Shown here piece by piece: positions 13,955-25,846 of a DNA stretch of 64,000 bases (position 1 is its first letter; each line of letters begins with the position of its first letter). The DNA is taken from positions 25,789,436 to 25,853,435 of the forward strand of contig NC_081136.1 of assembly GCF_958295425.1 (NCBI RefSeq), written 5' to 3'. The notes beneath the pieces are model-generated. The model was not told where the DNA came from. It worked only from the letters and a program-made list of their open reading frames with translations, and made no database searches. This DNA comes from Solea solea. Lineage: Eukaryota; Chordata; Actinopteri; Pleuronectiformes; Soleidae. The translations under genes and the position numbers were made by a program.

Positions 13955-14824
13955 TCTGGAATTGGGTCACATTTCAGCAGATGAAGTTACAAGAAGAAAA
14001 AACAAATCTAATAACTCCTGCTTAATTGGCTCCTCAATTTGCAGTGTGGATGCCAAGAGCGGCTAATGCAATGAATCAGGTGGGTGGATCAAAATTACAC
14101 TCTCCTAAAAACAAATAAATCCTTGTTGTGCGAGAACATATTGCAGAGAACGTTTTTACGGCTCAACAGACATGGATCTCATCTGACTCACCGGCTGCTT
14201 CTCTCCTTTTGCGAATACCCTTTACTATAAGAACCAAAATGATAATTGCTCCAGCTAACAAGCTGCATGATGATGATTTAACAGAATTGCCAGGAGTTTA
14301 TTACTAATGAGCAATTATTGTATCATTGTCTATATTTGTGTGGCGCAGTTCAGTGCTTTTGTCCCACATGGGTCTGATTAAACGTGGTCTTAGATAAACA
14401 TTTGTTGGAGGTGTTTCGTTGCATTGCAGTACTTAAAAGGCCGTGGTTATTTTTAGCGCTTAGTTGTCTATGTGTATCAACATGAGAATATCATGTCCAT
14501 GTGTGAACATACCCTCAGACCAAATGTGCAGCATATTTCTGCACAGTGATATTACAGTCCAATGTCACAACAAAGACTGTTGCAACACAAGTGATGTGAT
14601 AACTGGTTGGAGGAGAAGAGAGAAGAGTTAGCACAGATAATAAAAATGGTGTGGAGAATACAGTAGGTGTCTCTGTTTACATACTCTTGTCATTGTGAAT
14701 GAGGCAAGCCAGCTGTTCCACCCATGCTAATCTTTAGATTAGTCAACCACCTTCTTGATTAAAATGGCAAAATGCCATTTCGAGTGCTCAACATAACTAC
14801 GTAAAAGTGATGTAGTTATTGGTC
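13955..14824. other. Non-coding stretch, no gene seen
   Basis: This is unique, AT-rich sequence. The part 14230-14340, with several TAAT/ATTA motifs, has the look of regulatory DNA, but nothing here proves that. Confidence 0.4.
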
Positions 14825-15152
14825 TTAACCCTTTAACACCGAGCGTATCGCAGACAACACTTTGCATTACCGTAATTACGCGACGGTTTGTGCTATCATA
14901 AACAATTCCAGTGGTTTCTAAAAGCCGAGTTTAATACGTTACTGTTGCACGAAGCCAGAAAAAGCCGGTTTTGAATAAGACTTTTTGGTTTTCTTCATTT
15001 AATTTGTTAATACACTACTTTAACATGCAGTAAATTGTCAATTACTGCCAGATATTGAAAGATATTGTGGAAAAATGGGCAAAAGCACTAATTCACAGGA
15101 CATTTTCTGGCCCTTTTATAGACATTTTGAGGCTTAGGTGTTAAATAGTTAA
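14825..15152 (+). mobile_element. TTAA-flanked miniature inverted-repeat element
   Basis: The left end TTAACCCTTTAACACCGA (14825-14842) and the right end TAGGTGTTAAATAGTTAA (15135-15152) are imperfect inverted repeats, matching at 15 of 18 positions. Both outer edges are TTAA, the target site used by piggyBac and Kolobok transposons. The element is about 328 bp, has no coding capacity, and the inside of the right end is diverged. I remember similar sequence beginning TTTAACACCGA in other fish genomes. The CC immediately after TTAA favours piggyBac over Kolobok, but that choice is inference. Confidence 0.65.
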
Positions 15153-16355
15153 AGCTGCAGATTTATGTTCTACCTGTTGGTCTCAGGAAGTTTATCATCT
15201 CAGTACTGCTCTCTATTTCTGCTGGCTCTAATTCATTCAGTTGCACTGCCTGTACGCCATATGTAAACTGTGTGAAATGCCAGTGTTGGACTGTGAGTTG
15301 CCGCAAACACATGATGGCCTGTAATAGGTGTTCGTTTAAAGACATTAGAGGCTGAAATGCTGAAATTTTGAAGAGCGAGGATATTTCTTGAGCACATATT
15401 GTAAAGTCGCCCGATGTAAAATCACCCGTGTGTCCTCCCTACCCCGCAAGCCCTGACTCTGATACACACTCATACATAAACATGCACACATATCGTACGA
15501 TAGCTGGCGATTCCTCCATGGCAGGTGTGTGGGAGCTTGTAATGATGCCCTGGGAGGCTGGCTGGCTTTCACAAGTGAACCCTGGCACCGAGCGCGCACC
15601 GAGTCAGGAAACACACCTCTGTTTCAGACAAGTTCTTGTTAACAGTCCGTGACTCGTTCCCTCTTTCTGTCATCTATCTAATAGGCCTGACACAGCTGGT
15701 TCACAGTCTGATACGCCACACAAGAAGAGAGCTGGGAGTTGGGGAATTCTAATGATTTAGAGCAGATGGGGAAACTTGCAAAGAACTACTTTTTGTGTCA
15801 CCTAGAATGAATCCAAAAGTAAAGGTGAGCGAGATGATCACAGAGAAAGATAAAACATTTTGTATTGAGCTGTGCTTGCCATGCAAGATAACTTAAAAAT
15901 ATGTAAAATCAGGTATTAAACATGAAATAGATCACTTGATTTTAAACTTTTAACATCGGAGGTAATAAAACTGACACTGATCTGGTTTTATATTGCTCCC
16001 TTTCACAATTTTACTTTCCCATTCGTTCACTCTTTTTTTGGGAGGGGAAAAAAAAATGACAGCTCCATCGACGGCACCAAAGAACTGCATTATTCCAAAC
16101 GATGAGGAGAGAAAATCCTTCATCCGGATCGACTCTGTGGCTAATTGCTACCGCTGTGTCTTTATGTAACTGACCAAACACCAGGAGGCACAGGGCACTC
16201 TAAAGTTGTCCGCAGTCTCTTTAAACAATATATCGTCAAAGAAACTGATTTGACATTTAATGACACGCTGAATCGGGCTACATGAGATCAATACATCTAA
16301 TGTACTGTGTGTGTACTTGTATGTAGAAAGAGCTTAGTGGAAATATGCAGCAATG
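15153..16355. other. Non-coding stretch, no gene seen
   Basis: No exon, RNA gene or recognised repeat. Reading frames at 15345-15652 on both strands overlap each other and have no domain signal. Confidence 0.4.
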
Positions 16356-16480
16356 TTAAAGGTCCATTGTGTAAAATGAGTTAAGCAGAAGTAAAAATAG
16401 TTGAAAGTAGACTTACAGAGACTGCCATTTGGGACCACCTTATTTTTACAATAGCCCACAAGGGACAAACTAAACATCAT
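16356..16480 (+). mobile_element. Fragment of a dispersed teleost repeat
   Basis: The left edge TTAAAGGTCCATTGTGTAAA and the right block CAATAGCCCACAAGGGACAA followed by ACTAAACA match, in order, the ends of a repeat I recall as very common in spiny-rayed fishes (AAAGGTCCAGTGTGTAA ... GTAGCCCAGAATGGACAAAC). The usual middle section appears shortened. Its class is uncertain: it has no coding capacity and may be SINE-like or an unclassified DNA element. Confidence 0.5.
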
Positions 16481-18436
16481 AATTGCACCTTTTTCATATA
16501 TAATAGGATACAATAAGATGTGAAATACAGTGATAAAATGAACAATTTGAATAAAAAATATGGCAGAACAAGATGCTTAAATGCAGTGTACGAATGATAA
16601 AAAGCTAAAGCTAAAAAGAAAAGTCTTAAATGCTTTTAAAAATGTCCGATTTTTCAACTACAGTCAGCCAACTGTTAACCCTACTTCTTGTGTGACATGT
16701 GAACTAAGTAAGTCCTTGCTTTTAACCACATAATTAGCTAAAAACAATTAACCATTTCCAACTTTCCAACAATTATGGACATTTTTTTCAGGACTTTACA
16801 GCACCCATATAAAGGGTTAGAAGTATGAGTCACAGTTTGTTAGAAGTGTGAATTTAAATCAGAACCAAAAGTTCTGGTTTGCTTTTACCACAATGTGCGT
16901 CCATGTGAAGCAAGTAATTAGATGCCAAGTCTCCAGCAAATTCACTTCACACTGAAACGTCATCTCTCGACTCTTTGGGTCGCGTTCCATCTCCTCTGTG
17001 AGTCAGAATTAAAAGGCTCAGCAGTTGTGTCTGATTCCCCTCGCTGCCCACCTGCTCCAACAACATCACAGCTGTGGGTGGCCTCTCATAACACAATTCA
17101 ATATCAGCTTTCATCCAGCACATCAACAAGTCCACAGCTCCTCTCCTCTCCTCTCCTCTCCTCTCTTCAGGGGAATTTGATCTCTGTCTTTGTGTTGCAC
17201 AGAGCCATGATGTTAGATACCAAAATAGCGAGAGAATTTGATTTAGCACCGTGTCACTTGGGCAGGTAAGACTGAGGGTAAGAAACAATATGCAAAAAAA
17301 AACGAAAATGACTAACCCTTTTTAATCAAAGGCAAAGCTGTGAAAATTAAATTACTTTGCTGGGTTTTTGCTTTAATCTCGTTTCACATAAGCACGTTCG
17401 CGGTGTTTGCTCATCACCTTTCCGGTGTCTCTTTCCAACAGCCCCGGCAGCCATGTGCATGAAGGCTGGTGACTGGTCCTAGTTTTTCTGCATTAGCATG
17501 GTGTTGGCATGTAATTTAAGATACATGACCGTGTGTGGTAGTTTAATTAGATTGCTTCTTTTTTCTTTTCTTTTTCTTTTTTTTTTTTTTAAATGTAAAT
17601 TCACCCCTCACTGGAATTTAATTTGCACCAAACAACCTCTGGGCTGCTCATTTTGTGTGACAGGCAGACTGACACACATAAGGTGCTGTTCCCTGTAATG
17701 CAGAGACGCATGACTGGCCTTAACCATCCTGATTTAATTTACTGGCTCTGTATTAGAGCGGCTTTCTTTGGCATGCATTAAATTCTCATTTTTCAGCACT
17801 GTTGCTGTCACCAAAATGCAAAAAAAAAAATTGTGGGTATAATGTTTACAGTCCACACTAATAAAAGTGTCTCTCATAAGCTATTTTGTTCTTTCTGTCA
17901 ACTAAAGCTGCGTTTGATCAGGTTGAATGCAACATACAACAGCTGGTGATATAATTTCACCCACAGATATTTTTGGCTTATTGACTATAGGGTCTCTCAT
18001 GGGAACCGGAGATGTTTTGCTTTGGAATATTGATTTTTAACTGGTAGGTCAGGCACAGGCTCCTGCTGCCTCATTGTGGCGCATGGATCCCACATGAGGA
18101 ACATCATTGTTTCATGTAAGCACTGCAACCTTTCTGGCAGACTGTCATTTGATGAATGAAAGATTTCTTTCAAATATGAAGCCCTTAAAAGGGCCATTCA
18201 CTGCACTTTTATTTGGTAGGGAATCAATGATACATAATAATAGTTAAAAAAAAAAGAATGGACAAAAAATATTAAAACTGCTGAGACTGAGAAAACTAGA
18301 TTTTGATGCTCTGGTGTGATGAAATTGTAGAGTTCACCAGTCTCCATTATGGAATATTGTGTTTCATTTAGGGCTCAAAGCAATGAGAAAATCACAGAGG
18401 CTGTTATTTCATCTCTCTATTTTTCGATTGTTCTTT
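16481..18436. other. Non-coding stretch with simple repeats
   Basis: No gene seen. It includes the CTCCT tract at about 17137-17166 and a T-run at 17577-17590. The block 17690-17830 (with TTAAATTCTC and TGCATTAAAT motifs) is unique and might be a conserved element. Confidence 0.4.
17137..17166 (+). repeat. (CTCCT)n pentanucleotide tract
   Basis: About five to six tandem CTCCT units. The arginine/glutamate-rich minus-strand frame through it is a product of the repeat, not a gene. Confidence 0.9.
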
Positions 18437-18470
18437 GTTGTATGTCGCTTTGAATAAAATCCAATGTGTA
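18437..18470 (+). mobile_element. Short piece of a retroelement 3' end
   Basis: TTGTATGTCGCTTTGAATAA resembles the TGTACGTCGCTTTGGATAAA motif found near the 3' end of many fish LINE and SINE insertions. Only about 34 bases match, so this is a weak call. Confidence 0.35.
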
Positions 18471-19195
18471 AGAGTGAGAAAGGGTTCATATCTAAGAGTA
18501 TAGTCAATGTTGATCATACAAGCCTGCCTTTTAAATGCATATGTCTGCACAACATACTACTAATAATATTGATAGTAATTACAATAATCCATTTTTTTAA
18601 TGTTTTTTTTTTAAGAGTTTACATTTTTGAATGCATTTTTGGAGCCAAACCCAGCATCTTCTGTCCATTTTTTTGTTCCCTCCCCCTTCCAGTCTGGCAG
18701 TCATGAAAGACAGTGTGACTGTCATACACTGATTGGCCGTTGTGTTTTGAGTGACAGCTGGTGTCATAATGCCACACAATCTGTCTGTCTGTCTGTGTTG
18801 ATAATAAAAGCGGTCCAATGGCTTCCAGGCCTAAATTGAAGATGATGCGTTCGTCGTGTAACTCGGACAAAATGATACACATGATGTGACTTGGCGGTTT
18901 TCCGCTCACTGCTGCTTCTGTGGCGAGCTGTGCAGCCAAATGCATGTTTTGTGACTGTAGTGTAGTTTCTTTTGTTTGTTTGTTTGAGCTGGGTCTTTTG
19001 CAGCAATATGAGCTCCCGGTTGGGTGATTGATTGATTGCTGTGAAGAAGCTTGTTATGGCAAGCTCACATCACAAATCTCAGACACTCAACATCATGACA
19101 GGATGTACCCAAGGTTGAGTGCTTTTAGGAGCTGGGGGTGGGCTAATTGGTGGCGTCAACACGGCATTTCTAAAATATACTATTATATATATACT

Positions 19196-19255
19196 GTGGA
19201 ATCGGTGTTGGTCAGTATCGGTATCGGTCCGATATTGGTCGATATTGGAAATTTT
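19196..19255 (+). mobile_element. Fragment of a GGTATCGG-type DNA repeat
   Basis: The stretch is built from GTTGGTCAGTATCGGTATCG and GATATTGGTCGATATTGG. Similar alternating TATCGG/GATATTGG sequence forms the end of several fish hAT-derived miniature elements. Only about 60 bp is recognisable. Confidence 0.35.
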
Positions 19256-19569
19256 ATGCTCAATCTAGTTCTAGTACAACCCTGACCATTTGTCCTGACT
19301 TTGAGATGAGTGACGTCCGTCTATTGTGGTTTGAAAAATGTAACCACACTTCACCTCAGCAGTTGCCAACAGCCAAAGTGCTGGGTTTGAAATTTGGTTG
19401 AATAAAACGATCGGCAAATGATGTCAACGTCATTTGAGACTGAATTGAATCATGGACTGTTTCAAGCAAATACGACCACAAGAATTAAGGATGAATGATG
19501 AATGAATGATGCTGTTTGCTCGGCAGAAGCCTCACATAAGCCAGACAGTATAAGGCAACTGAGACCCAT

Positions 19570-20060
19570 GTCCTTCACAAGGTATTTAAGCTGCGTCTTC
19601 AATTATTCATAGCAGTGCTAATCCTCTTGATGTAGCTTTTATTAGCTTGTCTTATTTATTGTTGTTTCTCTGTGACCCCGGGGGGGAAGGCATCTCCGCA
19701 TTATTCCATATCATTGTGTGTAATTAGCTTTTTGTCAACACTCTGCGTGCCTTTCCAGACTTTATTCAATGTTCCAACGCCAGACTAATTAAGTATCAGT
19801 TTCATTCCACCCTGTCATTAAAGGCATGTTCTCAGATACATGACTCAATTTCATTTTACATAAAATTACTTGTTTTTCTCCCCCCTCCTCCATATAATGC
19901 TCTGAAACATTTAGCAAAGTAACCCAACCCAGCCTTCATTACCAGTTAACTGTAAAAATGATCTAACACACAGGCAGTTTTCCATTTTCCTGTTCATTAG
20001 CTAAAGGGAGTGCATAATCTGGCTCATAATTTAACATCTTTGCTAATGTTTTGCACCAGC
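19570..20060. other. Candidate conserved non-coding block
   Basis: This is unique sequence without simple repeats or transposon motifs. It has many homeodomain-type cores (TAATTAGC, CTAATTAAG, TTATTAGC, GGAATTAATAC) spread over about 490 bp. Such dense TAAT cores in repeat-free DNA are typical of vertebrate developmental enhancers. Conservation cannot be judged from one sequence, so this is inference. Confidence 0.22.
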
Positions 20061-20170
20061 AGTGAAGGAATTAATACAAATACTATGACTCCCACTTCCA
20101 CGGCGTTGCATCACGGTAACCTACCATTTTACAGAACAATTGCTCGTCAGGGGAGCCAATTTATCTAATG

Positions 20171-20191
20171 CGTGTGTGTGTGTGTGTGTGT
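20171..20191 (+). repeat. (GT)n microsatellite
   Basis: About ten GT dinucleotides in a row, ending at TTTATGC. Confidence 0.92.
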
Positions 20192-20939
20192 TTATGCACA
20201 GGGATCTTTGCCAATATTCCCCATGCACAATGGTGGCACTAAGGTCTTTTGAGAGGGAAGGTATGGGATGCAGGTCTCACTGGGAATTAGTCGTTTTTGT
20301 TTAGCAGTCTGGTCAATCAGCCATTTAAAACACTTCAACGGCCCTTATAGATACAGAACATCCCCCTTTCCATCATGAATCACTTCACATCCCATCTTGC
20401 GCAATTATACCATTGTGTTAGAAAACCATAAGACAAATCACCCCCTTTACCTGCCCTTTAATCCCATTTTTGCAGCCCTGTATTTGCTTTTTCCTTCTTC
20501 TTTTAGCCAATCTTTGCCTACTTTGTCAGCACACAACGCTTTTGATTCCCCCTTCTGCTGCTTTCATTGAAACGTATCTCGCTGCACAGTAAAGGCAAAT
20601 AAGTGCTGTTTGTGCTTTATCTGCTGATGAAACATTGTGTCGTCAACACAGCGGCACACAAAAGAAAACCATTCCGGGCACCGTCGCCCCAGCAGCTCCG
20701 GCTCACATCACATCTGCTAACAGCCCGTGGAAATCCTCAAAGCAATCACTTAGCTGCCAGGCACACGTGTAAATGTGCACTAAAGGCCCTATAGTCAAGA
20801 CTAACTTTGACCCTAATTAGGTGATAACTCCTCCTTCTCAAACTCAAATCAGATGAATCCTTTGAGTCGATCTTGTTTGGATGCTGCATAGTGGCCCAGA
20901 TGGATGGATTTTGTGTGTACTGAGATGAAATCACTAATG

Positions 20940-21100
20940 TTTGCACTGAGTGGAATGGTTTGGTTTGGTACAGTACATCAAGCACTTCCATTAGGAACAG
21001 TACCAAAATAACTGGCCCCAACCGTTCAATTTTTCGGGATCCTTCCCTTGATGTAATGGCACGGCACGGCTGGAGCTGGACCCACGACAGTAAGCTGATT
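20940..21100 (+). mobile_element. Possible degraded miniature DNA element
   Basis: The order GGTTTGGTTTGGTACAGTAC, CTTCCATTAGGAACAGTACC, GTAATGGCACGGCACGGCTG and GCTGATTGGGTGAC recalls the miniature family seen at 2889-3023, which also has GGTACC-like and GCTGATTGG blocks. The copy is too diverged to define ends. Confidence 0.3.
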
Positions 21101-23214
21101 GGGTGACAGAAAAGTGTAATTCCCTTACAGTCTTTAAGCTTGACGTCTTGTCGGGACAAACCGTAGCTGCTGGTTGTCCTCCATCTGTGTCTGTTCTATG
21201 TCATTGTTCATTATCGGCACAGCGGTACAACGCTTATTTAGGAAAATCTCTTTTTAGTGGTTCCATTGTTTGTGTTAATGATCAACTTAGTGTGTGACTG
21301 TCCCTCATGGTCAACAGCTCTCTACTTCATACTCAATATTACAATTTGGAATCATGCCGCTTGATTAAATGTCAAAAGATCACCGCAGTTCATCCTGTGT
21401 GGGACTAAATTTAATTCTGCGACTATCAATTAAAAAGTTATGATATTTCTCTTGGTGCCAAAGTGACGGAATGACTAAGCGGCATACAGACCTTTAGTGT
21501 CACTCTTGGAGCCGTGGCACATTGATATTGCAGGTTTACCACGTAAACAAAGTCAACGCTCTTGATTTATTTAATAGGACTCCGTTATGTGAATCAATAG
21601 GCTGCTAAACAACCATCCGCCCCCACACTGTTGACAGTCAGAGGAGCCATCCATTTTCCTCAAGACACTAATACCATCACATGTCCCTGACCTCAACCTG
21701 AGCATATGCTCACCAATGTCACGAGAATGGATCAGGAGAAAATGAGATGTAACAATAAAACAGAGGGGTAGGGAGGAGCGGTGGAGGCAGGGTGTTGGGG
21801 GCGGATCACGTAGCTGCTGTAGCCTTCAGTCTCGACCCTTCTGGCTTGCTGCTAATGTCTGTCTATTATCAGAGAGGCCAGCCTTCATCATGCAAACCGT
21901 TGGTACACGATGTGGTTATTAATGTGCTCAGTTATTCCACCGTTCATCATCTGTGCAGTCTTGTCTTTACTGGAACAGTGAAACACTGGAGAATCCTGCA
22001 CGGATCTGAAAAGTCACCCGAGACCGGACGGAAAATTGAAATTCTGCACGATGGAAACATCCACCAGTTGTGGAGCACACAAATTAACAGGTGATGATGA
22101 GCTGTCGTTTCACAATCCTGTACTGTTGCAGACCTGAGTTCCCACAGTGGCACACAGGAAATCCATCCAGCCAATCAGGAAGTGGTGAAAAGCCGTCACT
22201 CTCGGCTCCACTTCCCCCCAGAGAGCTTTTCCTCGATGTTCATATTTGCCTAGAAACAGCTGGGGCCTCGGTGAAGCATGGTGATTGTGGTTAATTAACA
22301 ACATCAGAGGTTAGTCATGTCCCTGCCATGTTTTCACTCAAACAGGATGAATGGACAACACCAGTGGGATGATGACGTTCTACATGGCCCTGTGCTCTAC
22401 ACAGCAATAACTGCCACGAGGGCATTCTGTGCTGTCATTATGGGAGTGATAAAGAAGTATTGTCATACGTTACCAGTGACGCATTTCCTGATGTGTATCA
22501 CTGAAGATCAAGCACTGGGCATGTAAATGACTGGATAATGAAGCATGTTTTCTTTGAAAGAAGAAAACCAAACTGTGTTGTTGTTGTGATTTGGGGGTGT
22601 AAGTACAGTACGTGTCAGGCTGAATGGATGAAAGCCTCATTTCAAAGGATTCTGCCATTGTCTCTCAAATTGCTCTAGTTTCATTCCTCCCATACTCCTG
22701 AGTGATCAGAGGAGCCTGTGGTGTGTTTTTGTGTGTGTGTGTTTAGTTTAGAATTGAATACATAACAGATTCACATATTTGTTCAAATGTGATCGTTAAA
22801 ATAGAATCCTTTTGACACCTTGATATATGTGAACCCGTAGTACCTGCATGTTTTCAATCTGTGTATCCTGTTAATGTAAAAAGGCAGTTTTAAATTACAT
22901 TAATTAAGTTATGATGGTTTTAATTTGATATCTTAATGTTTATTGTTAATTATAGCTCATTTCCACTAGGATAAATATTTTGGTTTCACAACTTGCTTCG
23001 GTAGAATTCCACAATTTTTAAGATTCTGTGTCATAAACAGTTCCTATTCTTGGCTGAAAATGTTGAATAGAAGAATAAGATGTAACTGAACAACAAATTT
23101 GAAAAAAAACAAAACAACAAAAATAACAATAGGTACTGTATTGCTATTGTGGCCACTGTAGCTAATGCTGAAAATGAATGAGCATGTTTATTATTCCTGT
23201 TCATTTATTGTGTT

Positions 23215-23420
23215 AATATAATAAAGCACCGTGGTCTGTCAATATTCAATTTCCCGGATAAGCCGCTAACAGTCACCTCTGTTTCAATTAAAGGTTTAGA
23301 AATTGGTTTTCTCAAAAAGGCGTCATTATATTTTTCACTCGGCCGCATGCCCTGCAAGCCTTTACATTTAATCGGCCCCCATTTGTTTCGAGCTGCACCC
23401 TCCCATTACGACGTCTCATA
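23215..23420. other. Candidate conserved non-coding block
   Basis: Unique sequence with CAATTTCCCGGATAAGCCGC, TTTACATTTAATCGGCCCCC and CATAAATGCGG, including several CpG pairs in an otherwise CpG-poor setting. It matches no repeat I know. A regulatory role is inference from composition only. Confidence 0.18.
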
Positions 23421-25189
23421 AATGCGGTGGTGTAAAACTTCACCTGAGCAGGGCAGGGAGAGCGAGAGTCGGAGGAGTGCTCAGGCTGCTGATGTCATTA
23501 ATGGACCTGCAGACAGGGCGCCACATATTTCTCTTAGTTATGGAAACCCTTATCTCTGAATACACACCCAGACTCATGCATGACTGCTCTCAATTTTGCA
23601 ACTCTTCAGACTCCGTCCATCTTATTCACTGAACCCAGAGGCTAAGACATGGATGATAAAAAATAAAAAAAAAAGGCGAGGTAACGCCCAGAAACAACCT
23701 CTTAATTGGATTTGGCTTTTTTTTTTGCACCAAACGAACCTTGTGTCCTTTTTTTATGAACCACACCAGTGGTTTTTTTTTGCATTTCTAAACTCATACA
23801 CTACAGGGCTGTGTTCACTTGACTCTCCAAATCATACCATTAGCATTTAGATTCAGATTTGCTTTTGGTTTCCACCTTCCAGGCAGCTATTCGTTTCAGT
23901 ATGCTACGAAAGTAACCTTTATGAGAGAGCGAGATCATTTATCTTTATGTTTAATTTGGTTTGGCGCTGTCGGGTGTCAACCTGTTTGGAGCAAGAAATG
24001 AACCAATTTTACGACCATTTTCGGCGTTTATACTTTGCCTCTTTCGGCTGGGTTATGTGACAACATGTTTTATGAATTCAATACTGTTTGACAAATGAGC
24101 ATAGCCTCCACCAAAGAGAATATTACCGGTTGTTTACGATCGCAGTCTTAGTATTTTATTTCCTCTCCAGACAGCTCTCACCTGTCTAAGCTGGTGTTTT
24201 TGTTCTCGTGTCCCCAGAGGAGCACTAGTGCATATATGTCAGACAGAATACACCTCCCACCTTAATTTAATCTGCCATGTTGTTTCTAATATCATACAAG
24301 CGCTGTTTCTTTTCTTTTCTTTTTTTTTTTAATATCGTAAATCTCGTAGCAGCTTCTCCACACAGCTTTAACCTCGTAAGCTGTTGATTTTGTGTCCCGG
24401 GATGGAGGATGACTCGTGTGTCACACATCATGACTATTCCCATCAAACCCCTGCTTGGCTCCTAAGTGCCTTTTCAGGCTGCGTCTCCATGGCATTCCCA
24501 TCATCGCTGACAGACCTCAAACACTTCCCTCACACACTCAGCAGCCTTGTTTTCTTCTGGATCCTCAAGTACGGAGTTTGTCTTAAAGGGAACTTTAAAG
24601 TGGCGGTGCATGTCTATGAGTCTCCCCCTTACATTGTAAAGCTCTTGAGAATTACCTGGGAATGAAAGTGGTCTTAAAAGCCGATATTTAAATCACGACT
24701 TTCCAACATTGATTTTTGGGAACTTTGCAAAGGTGGGGTAAAGCACCTTTACATGAGGGATGAGAGCTATTTTCATAGCTGTGAGAGTTGACTCGGAGTT
24801 TATTTCCTTCATTTCAGTTGATGGGGAAACTTTTCCAGAAAACAGCTTATGTGCTTGTGCTTAAAGTTGCTTTAATGCCTTGTCCTGGTTTTTTTTTTGG
24901 TTGTTTTTTGTGGGGTAGCTGTGAGCTGCAGGGGGGGAGCAGTTGGCATGAAAGTGACTGTGGTTGAACAAATCGCCTGCAAGATCTGCAGTATAAGACA
25001 TTCTACGCCGTATTAGAAATGAAAACCGCCGTCTCGTGGCAGTCATCCTGATTTTATTCCACCCAGAATGACTGTGAGTAGAGAGTTGGCAAACATTCGC
25101 AGAAATTGGTTGAGAAAGATTACCATCACATTTGAGGTACATCTTTGGTTAAATTGTAACAAAATCTCTTCTGTATTTTCAGGATCTAA

Positions 25190-25263
25190 GTCAGTGCTGT
25201 GGTTAGAGGAGCAACAGTGAAGGAGCCCGAGCCATCCTGGGTTTGATGTAGGTTCAATCCCCA
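25190..25263 (+). mobile_element. tRNA-derived SINE head (degraded)
   Basis: TGGTTAGAGG (25200-25209) resembles an internal RNA polymerase III A box, and GGTTCAATCC (25251-25260) matches the B box consensus GGTTCRANTCC well. The roughly 41-base spacing is near that of a tRNA. The remaining arms do not fold into a clean cloverleaf, and the preceding GTGCTGTGGTTAGAGGAGC is typical of SINE heads, so a SINE remnant is more likely than a tRNA gene. An L2-type LINE fragment lies 460 bp downstream. Confidence 0.45.
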
Positions 25264-25719
25264 TTTACTCATGATCTATTATCTATTGCTTGACTTGAAT
25301 ATGTGCTCTGACTTACTTTTTTTTTTTTGCATGTGCTTTTAAAGCATGTTTCTGGTGCTCATGTTATTATAATTCAAGGTTCGACCTTGTGCTGCTTGAC
25401 TTTAAAGTCAATATTGTACTTAAACCACTGCTCATCACAGCAGGTCAGTCTCTGACGTGATGTTTTTCAATATTTTTTGGCAACAAAATGTTATTTTCTA
25501 CATCTCCTTACCAGTAGAATATGACTGGTGCATAGATATTGCAAGGGTTTATTTATAAACAGATTGATCCTTGGACTTCCACTCATGTCAGCTTCATCAC
25601 TCTGTTGCTCCTGACTGAGGAGGCGGTATTTATCTGAAGGCTGCCAGTTAGTGAGAGACTGAAGCTTAGACATGAAAAAAGGGCAATCAGCTCTGTTTGA
25701 TTTATATTTAATTTCACAA

Positions 25720-25846
25720 TCTTCCCTCCTGATCAGCTGACCTCAGAGACCGGGCAGGAGTGTAGGGATTAAGAAGCTCAGAGAGGTAAGGCGGGGCAAG
25801 ACCATTTAAGGATTTAAAAACAAATAAAAGAATTGTAAAATGCACG
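25720..25846 (-). pseudogene. LINE ORF2 C-terminal fragment (L2-like)
   Basis: The minus strand encodes an open stretch with FKSLNGLAPPYLSELL followed by NPYTPARSLRSADQ. This motif sits after the reverse transcriptase domain, near the C-terminus of the second protein of fish L2/CR1-type LINEs, and is one of the most frequent LINE remnants in teleost DNA. Only about 42 codons are recognisable. There is no start codon, no catalytic motif, and the flanks are diverged, so it is a dead fragment. It is transposon-derived and unrelated to the + strand gene. Confidence 0.7.

Larger units (their letters stand above)
18471..25189. other. Long non-coding stretch, no gene seen
   Basis: No exon is supportable. 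It contains a CTGT tract at about 18780-18797, the repeat pieces at 19196-19255 and 20940-21100, and a GT microsatellite at 20171. Unique blocks at 19570-20060 and 23215-23420 are listed separately as possible regulatory elements. A T-run lies at 24322-24332. All open frames, including a 137-codon minus-strand frame at 20746-21159 that runs through a repeat, look like chance. Confidence 0.4.

Noticed and set aside
20746..21159. 137-codon minus-strand reading frame
   Set aside because: It reads through a degraded miniature element and has no domain similarity I can recognise.
25190..25263. Possible tRNA gene
   Set aside because: A and B boxes are recognisable but the acceptor and anticodon arms do not pair; a SINE head fits better.
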